Positions 1 through 6,663 of a stretch of 6,663 bases of DNA are shown piece after piece. The stretch is from Rhodanobacteraceae bacterium (lineage in GTDB: Bacteria > Pseudomonadota > Gammaproteobacteria > Xanthomonadales > Rhodanobacteraceae): NCBI GenBank assembly GCA_025924775.1, contig JAICHS010000128.1, positions 1 to 6,663 of the forward strand. Direction: 5' to 3'. Every line of letters starts with the position of its first letter. Within the stretch, counting starts at the first letter, position 1. Made by a program: the position numbers and the translations under genes. The notes under the pieces were generated by a model. It ran no database searches. It was not told the origin of the DNA and saw only the letters and a list, made by a program, of their open reading frames with translations.

Positions 1-1539
1 GCGCGCAAGTCCATCGAAATCCAGACCTACATCTGGGCCAGGGACGACGCCGGGATGCTGGTGCTGGACGAGCTGGTGAAGGCCGCGCGGCGGGGCGTCA
101 AGGTGCGCATCCTCGCCGACCAGCTGGGTTCGTTGAATGACCCGCAATTGTTGTCGCGGCTGGCGCGTGCCAGCGACAACCTGCACATCAAGCTGTACAA
201 CCCGACCTTCGACAGCGCCCGCAGCAATTACGTCGAATACGCCGCCAGCGTGTTGTGCTGTTTTCGCAAGTTCAACCAGCGCATGCACAACAAGCTGTTC
301 CTGGTGGACGACAAGGTGGGCGTGGTGGGCGGCCGCAACTATGCCGACAACTATTTCGACTGGGATTCGCAGATGGATTTCCTGGACCGCGACGTGCTCG
401 TGGCCGGGGTGGCCGGACGCCAGATGGAAAAGAGCTTCGAACTGTTCTGGCACAACGACCGGGCGGTGCCGCTGACGCACCTGAAAGACGTCAACGCCGA
501 GATCCTGGCGCATCCATTCGACGCCCACCCGTGGACGGAACCGCGGTTCGCCGATCCGCAGCGCGTGGCCCGGACGCGCGCCGCCGCCGAGGACCCGCAG
601 TGGCTGGCGGACAACCTGCTGGACCACAGCCTGAACGTCGGACTGGTGGATTACTTCTACGACCTGCCGTCCAAGGGCGAAGCGGTGCACGGACCGGATT
701 CACGCGAACTGACGGCCGACCTGATGCGGATGTTGTCCGATGCGCATGGCCAGATCGTGCTGCAGACCCCGTATCTCGTGCTGACCAAGCGCGCGGGCAG
801 GATCTTCAAGGCGCTGCAGCAGAAACAGCCGCCGGTGCGGGTCATCGTCTCCACCAACTCGCTGGCCTCGACCGATGCGGTCGCCGTGTACGCGCTTTCA
901 TACAAGCATCACAAGAAGTTCCTGGTGGATTACGGCTTCCGCATCCACGAGCTGATGCCGCACCCCGCCGACGCGGCAGCGATGCTGGGCGACTACAACC
1001 GCCTGTCCGGCCTGGGCTCGGAACAGTCCTCCGCGCACCGCGGCGGGCGGGCGCCGATCGAGCCCGGCAGTCCCGGGCCGCGCATCAGCCTGCACGCCAA
1101 GTCGCTGGTGGTCGATGGCCGCATTGCGATGGTCGGCTCGCACAACTTCGATCCGCGTTCGGTCCACTACAACACCGAAGATGGCGTGATCATCGAAGAT
1201 CCGGTGTTCGCCGATCAGGTGCGCACGTCGATCCTGCGCGACGCGGCGCCGCGCAACGCCTGGCTGGTCGCGCCGCGGCATCCCATTCCCATCATCGGTG
1301 ACGTCAGCCAGGCCATCGGCGATGTGTCGCGCAGCCTGCCGATTTTCGACATCTGGCCGTTCGCCTACGCCACCGACTACCAGCTGAAGCCCGGTTGCCA
1401 GCCGATCCCGGCGACTGATCCGGACTTTCTGCAGTGCTGGCAACCGGTGGGTGATTTCCCGGAGGTCAACCTGTCGCTCACGGCCATCATCGCACGCTTC
1501 ATCACCGCCTTCGGTGCCGGTGTCCAGGGTATTTTGTAG
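1..1539 (+). CDS. Phospholipase D family protein, cardiolipin synthase C-like (5' end outside window)
   Basis: This is a phosphatidyltransferase or phospholipase of the PLD superfamily, probably a membrane-associated cardiolipin synthase-like enzyme. The frame is open from base 1 (ARKSIEIQTYIWARDD...), so the true start lies upstream; 512 residues are visible up to TAG at 1537-1539. Two complete HxK(x)4D motifs are present: HNKLFLVD at bases 286-309 and HAKSLVVD at 1093-1116, followed by GGRN and GSHN segments of the kind expected after each HKD. The early segment IEIQTYIW...GVKVRILAD matches the conserved N-lobe strand-helix of ClsC/YmdC-type proteins, so perhaps 60-130 residues are missing (inference). 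The C-terminal 60 or so residues are unusual: a short repeat IGDVSQA-IGDVSRS, then a Trp/Pro-rich stretch, and a hydrophobic or amphipathic end (LSLTAIIARFITAFGAGV) that could associate with membrane. Substrate is not decidable; hydrolytic phospholipase activity is the main alternative to cardiolipin synthesis. Confidence 0.93.
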   Translation, partial: ARKSIEIQTYIWARDDAGMLVLDELVKAARRGVKVRILADQLGSLNDPQLLSRLARASDNLHIKLYNPTFDSARSNYVEYAASVLCCFRKFNQRMHNKLFLVDDKVGVVGGRNYADNYFDWDSQMDFLDRDVLVAGVAGRQMEKSFELFWHNDRAVPLTHLKDVNAEILAHPFDAHPWTEPRFADPQRVARTRAAAEDPQWLADNLLDHSLNVGLVDYFYDLPSKGEAVHGPDSRELTADLMRMLSDAHGQIVLQTPYLVLTKRAGRIFKALQQKQPPVRVIVSTNSLASTDAVAVYALSYKHHKKFLVDYGFRIHELMPHPADAAAMLGDYNRLSGLGSEQSSAHRGGRAPIEPGSPGPRISLHAKSLVVDGRIAMVGSHNFDPRSVHYNTEDGVIIEDPVFADQVRTSILRDAAPRNAWLVAPRHPIPIIGDVSQAIGDVSRSLPIFDIWPFAYATDYQLKPGCQPIPATDPDFLQCWQPVGDFPEVNLSLTAIIARFITAFGAGVQGIL

Positions 1540-1566
1540 GCCGCCCAAGGCGCCTGCATTGGTCGA

Positions 1567-1595
1567 TTGACGCCACTTGAGCGGCTCGGTAGTCT
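1567..1595 (+). promoter_or_regulatory. Candidate sigma-70 promoter for the YkvA-family gene
   Basis: TTGACG (1567-1572, 5 of 6 matches to the -35 consensus) is separated by 17 bases from TAGTCT (1590-1595), which keeps the three most conserved -10 positions (TA...T). Predicted transcription start is near 1602, giving a leader of about 27 bases before the ATG at 1629. The pattern fits a housekeeping promoter, but the -10 is only 3 of 6, so read-through from the upstream gene is equally possible. Confidence 0.42.
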
Positions 1596-1628
1596 GGCGC
1601 ATTCCATACGCGTTTGGAGTGACCAGCC

Positions 1629-2201
1629 ATGTCGATGGACATCAATATCCAGCTCAGCGACGACGACCTGCAGTTCTTCGTCAAGGGCATGCGCGATGTC
1701 GAGGCGTCGCTCAAGGGCAAGAATCCCGACACCATCATCGCCGCGGCGCAGACGTTGCTGGACAGGTCCCGCGGCAACCGCGTGCCGCCATTCATCGCCG
1801 AACGCCTCGGCAGCGTCGAGTCCCTGATCTCGATGACCCGGGACGTCGGGTTCAAGCTGCCCCCCGAAGACCAGCAGCGGGTGCTGGCCGCGTTGGCCTA
1901 CCTTGGCAACCCCAACGATGCGATTCCAGACAACGTGCCGGTGCTGGGTTTTCTGGACGATGCGATCATGATCGAGCTGTGCCGGAACGACCTGCGCTAC
2001 GAAATCGAGGCGTACGACGATTTCTGTGAGTGGCGCAAGGAAGAGGCGGCGCATCGTGGCGTGGATCCTACGCAGCTGGGCGCGGAGCGCATGGATTGGG
2101 CCGACGCCCGTCGCGCCGAGGCGATCGTCCTGATGCAGCGCCGTCGCCGCGACTCCTATTCCAGTGGTGCGTGGAAGCCGACGCTGTTCAAGATATCTTG
2201 A
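1629..2201 (+). CDS. YkvA/DUF1232 family protein of unknown function
   Basis: A 190-residue protein of unknown biochemical role. Residues about 85-112 carry the DUF1232 (YkvA) signature: an Ala/Leu-rich helix, then YLGNPNDAIPDNVPVLGFLDDA, close to the family pattern Y-x3-P-x-D-x-IPD-x-xP-x-xG-x-xDD. In many family members this is a short hydrophobic, possibly membrane-proximal helical hairpin, but here the flanks are long and hydrophilic and I see no signal peptide or clear transmembrane helix, so a soluble or peripheral location is likelier. The N-terminal 80 residues look helical and charged; the C-terminus is basic (MQRRRRDSYSS). The start is chosen because GGAG (1616-1619) lies 9 bases before ATG 1629; a second in-frame ATG at 1635 is a weaker option. 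It is co-directional with the PLD gene, 89 bases downstream, with a candidate promoter between them. Family assignment rests on the single motif block. Confidence 0.85.
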   Translation: MSMDINIQLSDDDLQFFVKGMRDVEASLKGKNPDTIIAAAQTLLDRSRGNRVPPFIAERLGSVESLISMTRDVGFKLPPEDQQRVLAALAYLGNPNDAIPDNVPVLGFLDDAIMIELCRNDLRYEIEAYDDFCEWRKEEAAHRGVDPTQLGAERMDWADARRAEAIVLMQRRRRDSYSSGAWKPTLFKIS

Positions 2202-2244
2202 GTGCGTTCATCCCTGAACGCCGCACGATCGGTTCACTGCTTAT

Positions 2245-2298
2245 CGTGATGGTCTTTCACGAATAAAGACCACCACGGCCATCCATGGCCTGACTTTT
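2245..2298 (+). terminator. Hairpins at the convergent gene junction, probable bidirectional terminator
   Basis: Between the convergent stop codons (2201 and 2321) an inverted repeat pairs 2245-2257 with 2265-2277: four pairs (CGTG/CACG), one A-C mismatch, then eight pairs (TGGTCTTT/AAAGACCA) around a 7-base loop. A second hairpin, GGCCAT-CC-ATGGCC (2277-2290), follows and is trailed by TTTT (2295-2298). Neither has a long U-tract on either strand, so termination efficiency is uncertain. Position and symmetry fit a shared terminator for both transcripts. Confidence 0.55.
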
Positions 2299-2320
2299 CA
2301 CCAAAGCAACTTCGCCGGGC

Positions 2321-3604
2321 TTATCGCTCCAGGATCGCGACCACGCCCATCCCGCCGGCGGTGCAGATGGAGATCAGGCCGCGCCCCGAACCTTTCTGCG
2401 CCAGCAGCTTGGCCAGCGTCGCCACGATGCGTGCGCCGGTGGCCGCGAACGGGTGGCCGGTGGCCAGGCTGGAACCGTGGACGTTGATCTTCGCGGGGTC
2501 GATCGCGCCCAGCGGCGCCGGCAGCCCCAGCCGGTTTTTGCAGTAGTCGGCCGACTCCCACGCCCGCAGCTGGCACAGCACTTGCGCCGCGAACGCCTCG
2601 TGGATTTCATAGAAGTCGAAACCCTGCAACGTCAGGCCCGCGCGCTGCAGCATGCGCGGCACCGCGATGGTCGGCGCCATCAATAGGCCTTCGCCGTGCA
2701 CGTAATCGACGCCCGCAACCTCGGCGAAGGTCAGGTACGCCAGCACCGGCAGTTTGCGTGCGGCGGCCCAGTCCTCGCTGGCCAGCAGCACCGCCGCCGC
2801 GCCGTCCGACAGCGCGGATGAATTGCCGGCGGTCAGCGTGCCCTTGCCCGAGGCCTTGTCGAACGCGGGCTTCAGCGCCGCCAGCTTTTCCAGCGTGGTG
2901 TCCGCACGCAGCAGGTTGTCGCGCGCCACGCCGCGGAAGGGAATCACCAGGTTATCGAAAAAGCCGGCGTCGTAGGCGGCCGCCAGCTTGCGGTGGCTGG
3001 CCAGCGCCCACTGGTCCTGCTCGGCCCGGCCAACCTTCCATTCGCGCGCCATCTTTTCGCAGTGCTGGCCCATCGACAGGCCGGTGCGCGGTTCCACCAC
3101 GCCCGGCACCTGTGGTTTCAGCTCGCGCAGCCGGAACCCGTGGGTCGCGGCGCGCAGTTTCTGCGCCAGCGTTTTGGCACGGTTCAAATCCAGCAACCGC
3201 TGCTGCAGGCGGTCCGAATATGTCAGCGGCACCTGGCTGGTGGTGTCCGAGCCGCCACCGATGCCGACTTCGATCTGGCCTGTTGCGATTTTCTGCGCGA
3301 TCAGGATCGCGTTGTCCAGCGAAGTGCCGCAGGCGCGCGCGGTGGTGAAACCCGGCGTGGTTTGCGCGAGGCCGGATGACTGCAACGCCTCACGCGCGAG
3401 GTTCCAGTCGGCCGGGTGCTTCATCACCGCGCCGAACGCAACCTCGCCCAGCTCCATGCCGTTGAGGCCGAACTTTTCAACCAGCGCGCCCAGCACTTCC
3501 ACCGCCATGCCGAAGTTGCCGAGGTCGGCGTAGGCGGTGTCGCGCTTGCAGAACGGAATGCGGGTGCCGCCCAGTACGGCGACGCGGCGCGTTTGAGAGG
3601 TCAT
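2321..3604 (-). CDS. fadI: Acetyl-CoA C-acyl/acetyltransferase, FadI-type thiolase
   Basis: A 427-residue thiolase that catalyses CoA-dependent cleavage of 3-ketoacyl-CoA in beta-oxidation, or reversible acetoacetyl-CoA formation. All catalytic elements are visible: nucleophile Cys92 in TTARACGTSLDNA, HEAF at 335-338, His384 in ATGHPFAATGAR, and Cys414 in ICTAGGMGVV, 30 residues after the His. The N-terminal RVAVLGGTRIPF strand and the NSSALSDGAAAVLLASE block are also typical. HEAF, rather than the NEAF of AtoB/PhbA biosynthetic thiolases, and the length (E. coli FadI is 436) point to the FadI/HADHB branch. No fadJ-like partner is in the window, so trifunctional-complex membership and chain-length preference are open. 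The frame stays open far upstream, but ATG 3604 is chosen because GAGGAA sits 6 bases before it and homology begins there; ATG 3631 lacks a Shine-Dalgarno. It lies downstream of GNAT across a REP pair. Confidence 0.94.
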   Translation of the reverse strand: MTSQTRRVAVLGGTRIPFCKRDTAYADLGNFGMAVEVLGALVEKFGLNGMELGEVAFGAVMKHPADWNLAREALQSSGLAQTTPGFTTARACGTSLDNAILIAQKIATGQIEVGIGGGSDTTSQVPLTYSDRLQQRLLDLNRAKTLAQKLRAATHGFRLRELKPQVPGVVEPRTGLSMGQHCEKMAREWKVGRAEQDQWALASHRKLAAAYDAGFFDNLVIPFRGVARDNLLRADTTLEKLAALKPAFDKASGKGTLTAGNSSALSDGAAAVLLASEDWAAARKLPVLAYLTFAEVAGVDYVHGEGLLMAPTIAVPRMLQRAGLTLQGFDFYEIHEAFAAQVLCQLRAWESADYCKNRLGLPAPLGAIDPAKINVHGSSLATGHPFAATGARIVATLAKLLAQKGSGRGLISICTAGGMGVVAILER

Positions 3605-3610
3605 GCCCGG

Positions 3611-3616
3611 TTCCTC
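3611..3616 (-). promoter_or_regulatory. Ribosome binding site deciding the thiolase start
   Basis: On the minus strand GAGGAA lies 6 bases upstream of ATG 3604. The alternative in-frame ATG at 3631 has no comparable purine tract and would start inside the repeat boundary, so this site selects the 427-residue product. Confidence 0.75.
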
Positions 3617-3629
3617 GTCGTTTTGTTTC

Positions 3630-3635
3630 ATTGTA
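3630..3635 (-). promoter_or_regulatory. Possible -10 element (TACAAT) for the thiolase at the REP edge
   Basis: The minus strand reads TACAAT, 5 of 6 matches to the sigma-70 -10 box, exactly where the repeat copy at 3631-3652 ends. A start near 3623 would give a leader of about 20 bases containing the GAGGAA ribosome binding site. The hexamer 17 bases further upstream (GGCGCC) does not resemble a -35 box, so activity would need an activator or would be weak. Confidence 0.25.
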
Positions 3636-3652
3636 GGCGCGGGCCCACGCGC
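3631..3652 (+). repeat. REP-like palindromic repeat, copy 1
   Basis: The plus strand has TTGTAGGCGCGGGCC (3631-3645), the exact reverse complement of 3717-3731. It contains a short hairpin, GCGCG (3637-3641) with CGCGC (3648-3652) around a 6-base loop. A GTAGG head followed by a GC-rich palindrome is the pattern of REP elements dispersed in pseudomonad and xanthomonad genomes and mobilised by RAYT (IS200-like) transposases. No RAYT gene is in the window. Confidence 0.65.
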
Positions 3653-3708
3653 GGCGCCGTCTTTTGCTTTTGCCCGCGAAGTTGCCCGAGGCCGCGGCGG
3701 TACCGGTT

Positions 3709-3732
3709 GCGGGCATGGCCCGCGCCTACAAG
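3709..3732 (-). repeat. REP-like palindromic repeat, copy 2, overlapping the GNAT stop codon
   Basis: Read on the minus strand, a TTGTAGG head is followed by a perfect hairpin, GCGGGC-CAT-GCCCGC (plus-strand 3709-3723). The 15-base core (3717-3731) is inverted relative to copy 1, with 71 bases between the cores, so the pair is a REP doublet that could also fold into one large stem. The TAG inside the GTAGG head is the stop codon of the acetyltransferase gene. Confidence 0.7.
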
Positions 3733-4187
3733 CATTCAACAAACTCGCGCCGCAGCATCTTGTAGTGCTCTTCCTGCATGCCGAGGGCGGCGTAGGTTTG
3801 TTGCGCGCGCGCGTTGTCGCGCTCGACGTACAACCGCAGCCCGACCGCACCGGAGCTGCGTGCGTGCGCCTCCACCCAGGCGTACAGCGCACGAAACACG
3901 CCGTGGCGGCGGCTGGCCGGCGTGACGTACACGCTCTGGATCCACCACCAGTCGCCGTTGCGCCAATCACTCCATTCGTAGGTGACCAGCAGGCAGCCGG
4001 CCGCCACGCCATCTTGTTCCGCCACCAGATAGAAGCCGCGGTGCGAGTCGGCGAACACTTCGTGCGTACCGAGCTCCAGTACGTTGTGGTCCAGCGCCTT
4101 GTGTTCGGTTTCCAGCGCCATCGCGGCGTTGCAGGCCACCAGAAACTCGATGTCGGAAATATTTGCCGCACGTACCGTGATGGTCAT
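3726..4187 (-). CDS. GNAT family N-acetyltransferase, coupled to ntrC
   Basis: A 153-residue cytoplasmic acetyltransferase expected to move an acetyl group from acetyl-CoA to an amine; the substrate is not identifiable. The GNAT order is visible: N-terminal strand TITVRAA, strand FYLVAEQDGVAAGCLLV (52-68), the central strand WWWIQSVYVTP (80-90), the acetyl-CoA pyrophosphate loop RRHGVF (93-98) continuing into helix RALYAWVEAHA, then LRLYVERDNARAQQTYAALGM (117-137), the usual motif B strand-helix with N125 and Y132. ATG 4187 is chosen for homology and because GAGGGG (4196-4201) lies 8 bases upstream, inside the last codons of ntrC. A GTG at 4196, overlapping the ntrC stop, is in frame but sits too close to that purine tract. 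The gene starts 5 bases after ntrC stops, so translational coupling is likely. Its last codons, Leu-stop, lie in a REP copy, which may have altered the C-terminus. Confidence 0.92.
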   Translation of the reverse strand: MTITVRAANISDIEFLVACNAAMALETEHKALDHNVLELGTHEVFADSHRGFYLVAEQDGVAAGCLLVTYEWSDWRNGDWWWIQSVYVTPASRRHGVFRALYAWVEAHARSSGAVGLRLYVERDNARAQQTYAALGMQEEHYKMLRREFVECL

Positions 4188-4192
4188 GCGCG

Positions 4193-5604
<1,412 letters not shown>

Positions 5605-5608
<4 letters not shown>

Positions 5609-6621
5609 GCCGCGCCTCCGTGGGGCCGGCGCGGCAACAGCAGCGTGAAGCACGTCCCGCGCCCCCGGCGTTGCCAGGCCAGTTCGCCGCCGTGTTCGCG
5701 CGCAATTTCGCGCGCCAGCGACAAACCGAGCCCGCTGCCGCCGGCGTGGCCGGAAACCAGCGGCTCGAACAGCGTCGCCGCCAGCGCGTCTGGCACGCCG
5801 TCGCCGTCGTCCTCGACCTCGAGGCGCAGAGCCGGGACGCGTTGGTCGTGCCGGTCGCGCCAACCGGCTTCGGCGCGGCTGCGCAGCACGATACGGTGCG
5901 CGTTCGCCTCGACCGCGTTGCGCACCAGGTTCAGCAACGCCTGCAGCAGGCGGTCGGGGTCGCCGTGCCACGCGGGCAGGCTGGGGTCGTAATCGCGCAC
6001 CAGCACCACGTCGGCGGGCTCGGCCGCCAGCAGCTCCGCGACGCGTTCCAGCAGCGCATGCACGTTGATGGCGCGCGTCGCCATCTGGTTGCGGGCGCCC
6101 AGCAAGCGCTCGGACAGTTCGGCGAGCCGCTGCGATTCGTCACGGATCAGCTGTGCAAGTTCGCGTTGCCGGGTATCGGCGGTGCCCTGTTGCAGCAGTT
6201 GTGCGGCGCCAGAGATCGCCGCCAGCGGATTGCGGATTTCATGCGCGAAACCGCGCAGCGATTCGGACACGCGCGGCGTCGGCGCCGTGGGCAGCGCCGG
6301 ATGCACTTCGACCAGGCTGCCGCCGGTGGTCGGCGTAAACGTGAAGTCGAGGTGGGCCTCGTGCCCGGGCGCGGCGCACACCGTCACGTCGCGAAACGTG
6401 CGCGAAATGTCTTCCGCCGTCACCTGGGCCGCCTGCGCGTGCAGGTGGTCGCCCGCCGGCTTCAATATCGCCAGCGTGTGCCCATGCAGGCGCGAGGCGC
6501 CGCAACCGACCAGCTCCGCAAACGCGTGGTTGGCGTGGACCACGCGACCTTCCCCGTCCAGCCGCGCCACGCCCGTGGCGAGCGCGTCGAGGGTTTCGGT
6601 GTCTGCATTGGTGCGAAGCAT
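5605..6621 (-). CDS. ntrB: Nitrogen regulation sensor histidine kinase NtrB (NR(II))
   Basis: A 338-residue cytoplasmic kinase/phosphatase that controls NtrC phosphorylation and is normally steered by PII protein. There is no transmembrane segment. A PAS-like domain occupies about residues 8-107 (LATGVARLDGEGRVVHANHAF start). The H-box is GFAHEIRNPLAAISGAAQLL with phospho-accepting His127 (codon 6243-6241). RDYDPSLP at 209-216 is identical to the NtrB hallmark in E. coli GlnL. The ATPase domain shows N-box NLVRNAVEA (231-239), G1 EDDGDGVP (270-277), and G2 GGSGLGLSLAREIAREHGG (294-312). Length is close to E. coli GlnL (349). ATG 6621 is the first possible ATG because an in-frame TAG lies four codons upstream. 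No clear Shine-Dalgarno precedes it; the bases before it form an NtrC-like operator. The 3' end overlaps ntrC by ATGA. Confidence 0.96.
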
Positions 6622-6638
6622 TGCACCAATCTAGTGCG
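6622..6638 (-). promoter_or_regulatory. NtrC operator abutting the ntrB start codon
   Basis: The 17-base plus-strand site reads TGCAC-CAATCTA-GTGCG. It matches the enterobacterial NtrC operator TGCAC-N7-GTGCA at 9 of 10 specified positions, and the minus-strand half TTGGTGCA is exact. It touches the ATG at 6621. By comparison with the E. coli glnL promoter, which NtrC represses from an overlapping site, autoregulation of ntrBC is the likely role (inference). Confidence 0.72.
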
Positions 6639-6656
6639 TACGGATTCGACCGGCAA
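6628..6656 (-). promoter_or_regulatory. Candidate sigma-70 promoter of ntrB, overlapped by the NtrC site
   Basis: On the minus strand TTGCCG (6656-6651, 4 of 6) is spaced 17 bases from TAGATT (6633-6628, 4 of 6). The start point would fall about 6-7 bases further on, at the A of the ntrB ATG or one base before it. This would give a leaderless message and fits the absence of a Shine-Dalgarno. The -10 box lies inside the NtrC operator. Confidence 0.42.
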
Positions 6657-6663
6657 GCTCAAC

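Noticed and set aside
255..1301. A 348-codon plus-strand frame inside the PLD gene, and a 234-codon minus-strand frame at 898-1602
   Set aside because: Both overlap a gene with two intact HKD motifs; translations are composition-driven (Arg/Gly/Ala-rich) and unrecognisable.
1..2201. PLD plus small neighbour as a secreted toxin-immunity pair (type VI Tle5-like)
   Set aside because: The PLD resembles cardiolipin synthase C-type enzymes, the neighbour is a YkvA protein without a signal peptide, and no VgrG, adaptor or secretion gene is visible.
3605..3725. Sigma-54 promoter (GG-N10-GC) driving the thiolase from the NtrC operon
   Set aside because: I found no TGGCAC-N5-TTGC-like pair on the minus strand of this gap, only GC-rich chance matches.
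3631..3731. CRISPR or complete mobile element
   Set aside because: There are only two short inverted copies, no regular direct repeats with spacers, no transposase and no target-site duplication.
3605..4171. N-terminal extension of the thiolase to a 616-residue protein
   Set aside because: The extra 189 codons run out of frame through the GNAT gene and the REP pair and have no thiolase similarity. The ribosome binding site and homology both place the start at 3604.
5609..5971. N-terminal extension of NtrC to 592 residues
   Set aside because: The extension is a shadow of the ntrB kinase domain. ATG 5608 has GGAGG 6 bases upstream and begins the receiver domain.

Overview
The window is GC-rich chromosomal DNA, about two thirds G+C by eye, with strong G/C preference at third codon positions. 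The gene content is housekeeping and regulatory: a cardiolipin-synthase-like phospholipase D, a YkvA protein, a FadI-type thiolase, a GNAT acetyltransferase and NtrBC. Together with a REP-type repeat that begins with a GTAGG head, this suggests a gammaproteobacterium, most likely Xanthomonadales (Lysobacter/Rhodanobacter-like). That placement is an inference from family resemblance and composition. No rRNA, tRNA, CRISPR array, insertion sequence or phage gene is visible, and about 95% of the window is coding.

Left part, plus strand. The window opens inside a phospholipase D superfamily gene (ends at 1539) with two intact HKD motifs. After 89 bases holding a plausible sigma-70 promoter comes a 190-residue protein with a YkvA/DUF1232 core (1629-2201). 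This rightward pair meets the leftward genes at a 119-base convergent junction (2202-2320) with a strong hairpin and a second small one.

Right part, minus strand, read from right to left. ntrB (6621-5605) and ntrC (5608-4193) overlap by 4 bases (ATGA). A GNAT acetyltransferase (4187-3726) follows after 5 bases, with its Shine-Dalgarno inside the end of ntrC, so the three look like one translationally coupled unit. A 121-base gap with two inverted REP-like copies separates GNAT from the thiolase (3604-2321), which has its own good ribosome binding site. NtrB and NtrC form the nitrogen-limitation two-component system acting on sigma-54 promoters. The GNAT target is unknown. The thiolase belongs to fatty-acid beta-oxidation or acetoacetyl-CoA metabolism.

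The most interesting signals are regulatory. A near-perfect NtrC operator (TGCAC-N7-GTGCG) directly abuts the ntrB start codon and overlaps a candidate -10 box whose predicted start point falls at or beside the ATG. This suggests an autorepressed, possibly leaderless ntrB transcript. In addition, a REP copy supplies the stop codon of the GNAT gene, and the other copy borders a -10-like TACAAT before the thiolase. I found no convincing undescribed multi-gene system; apart from these points the region looks ordinary.
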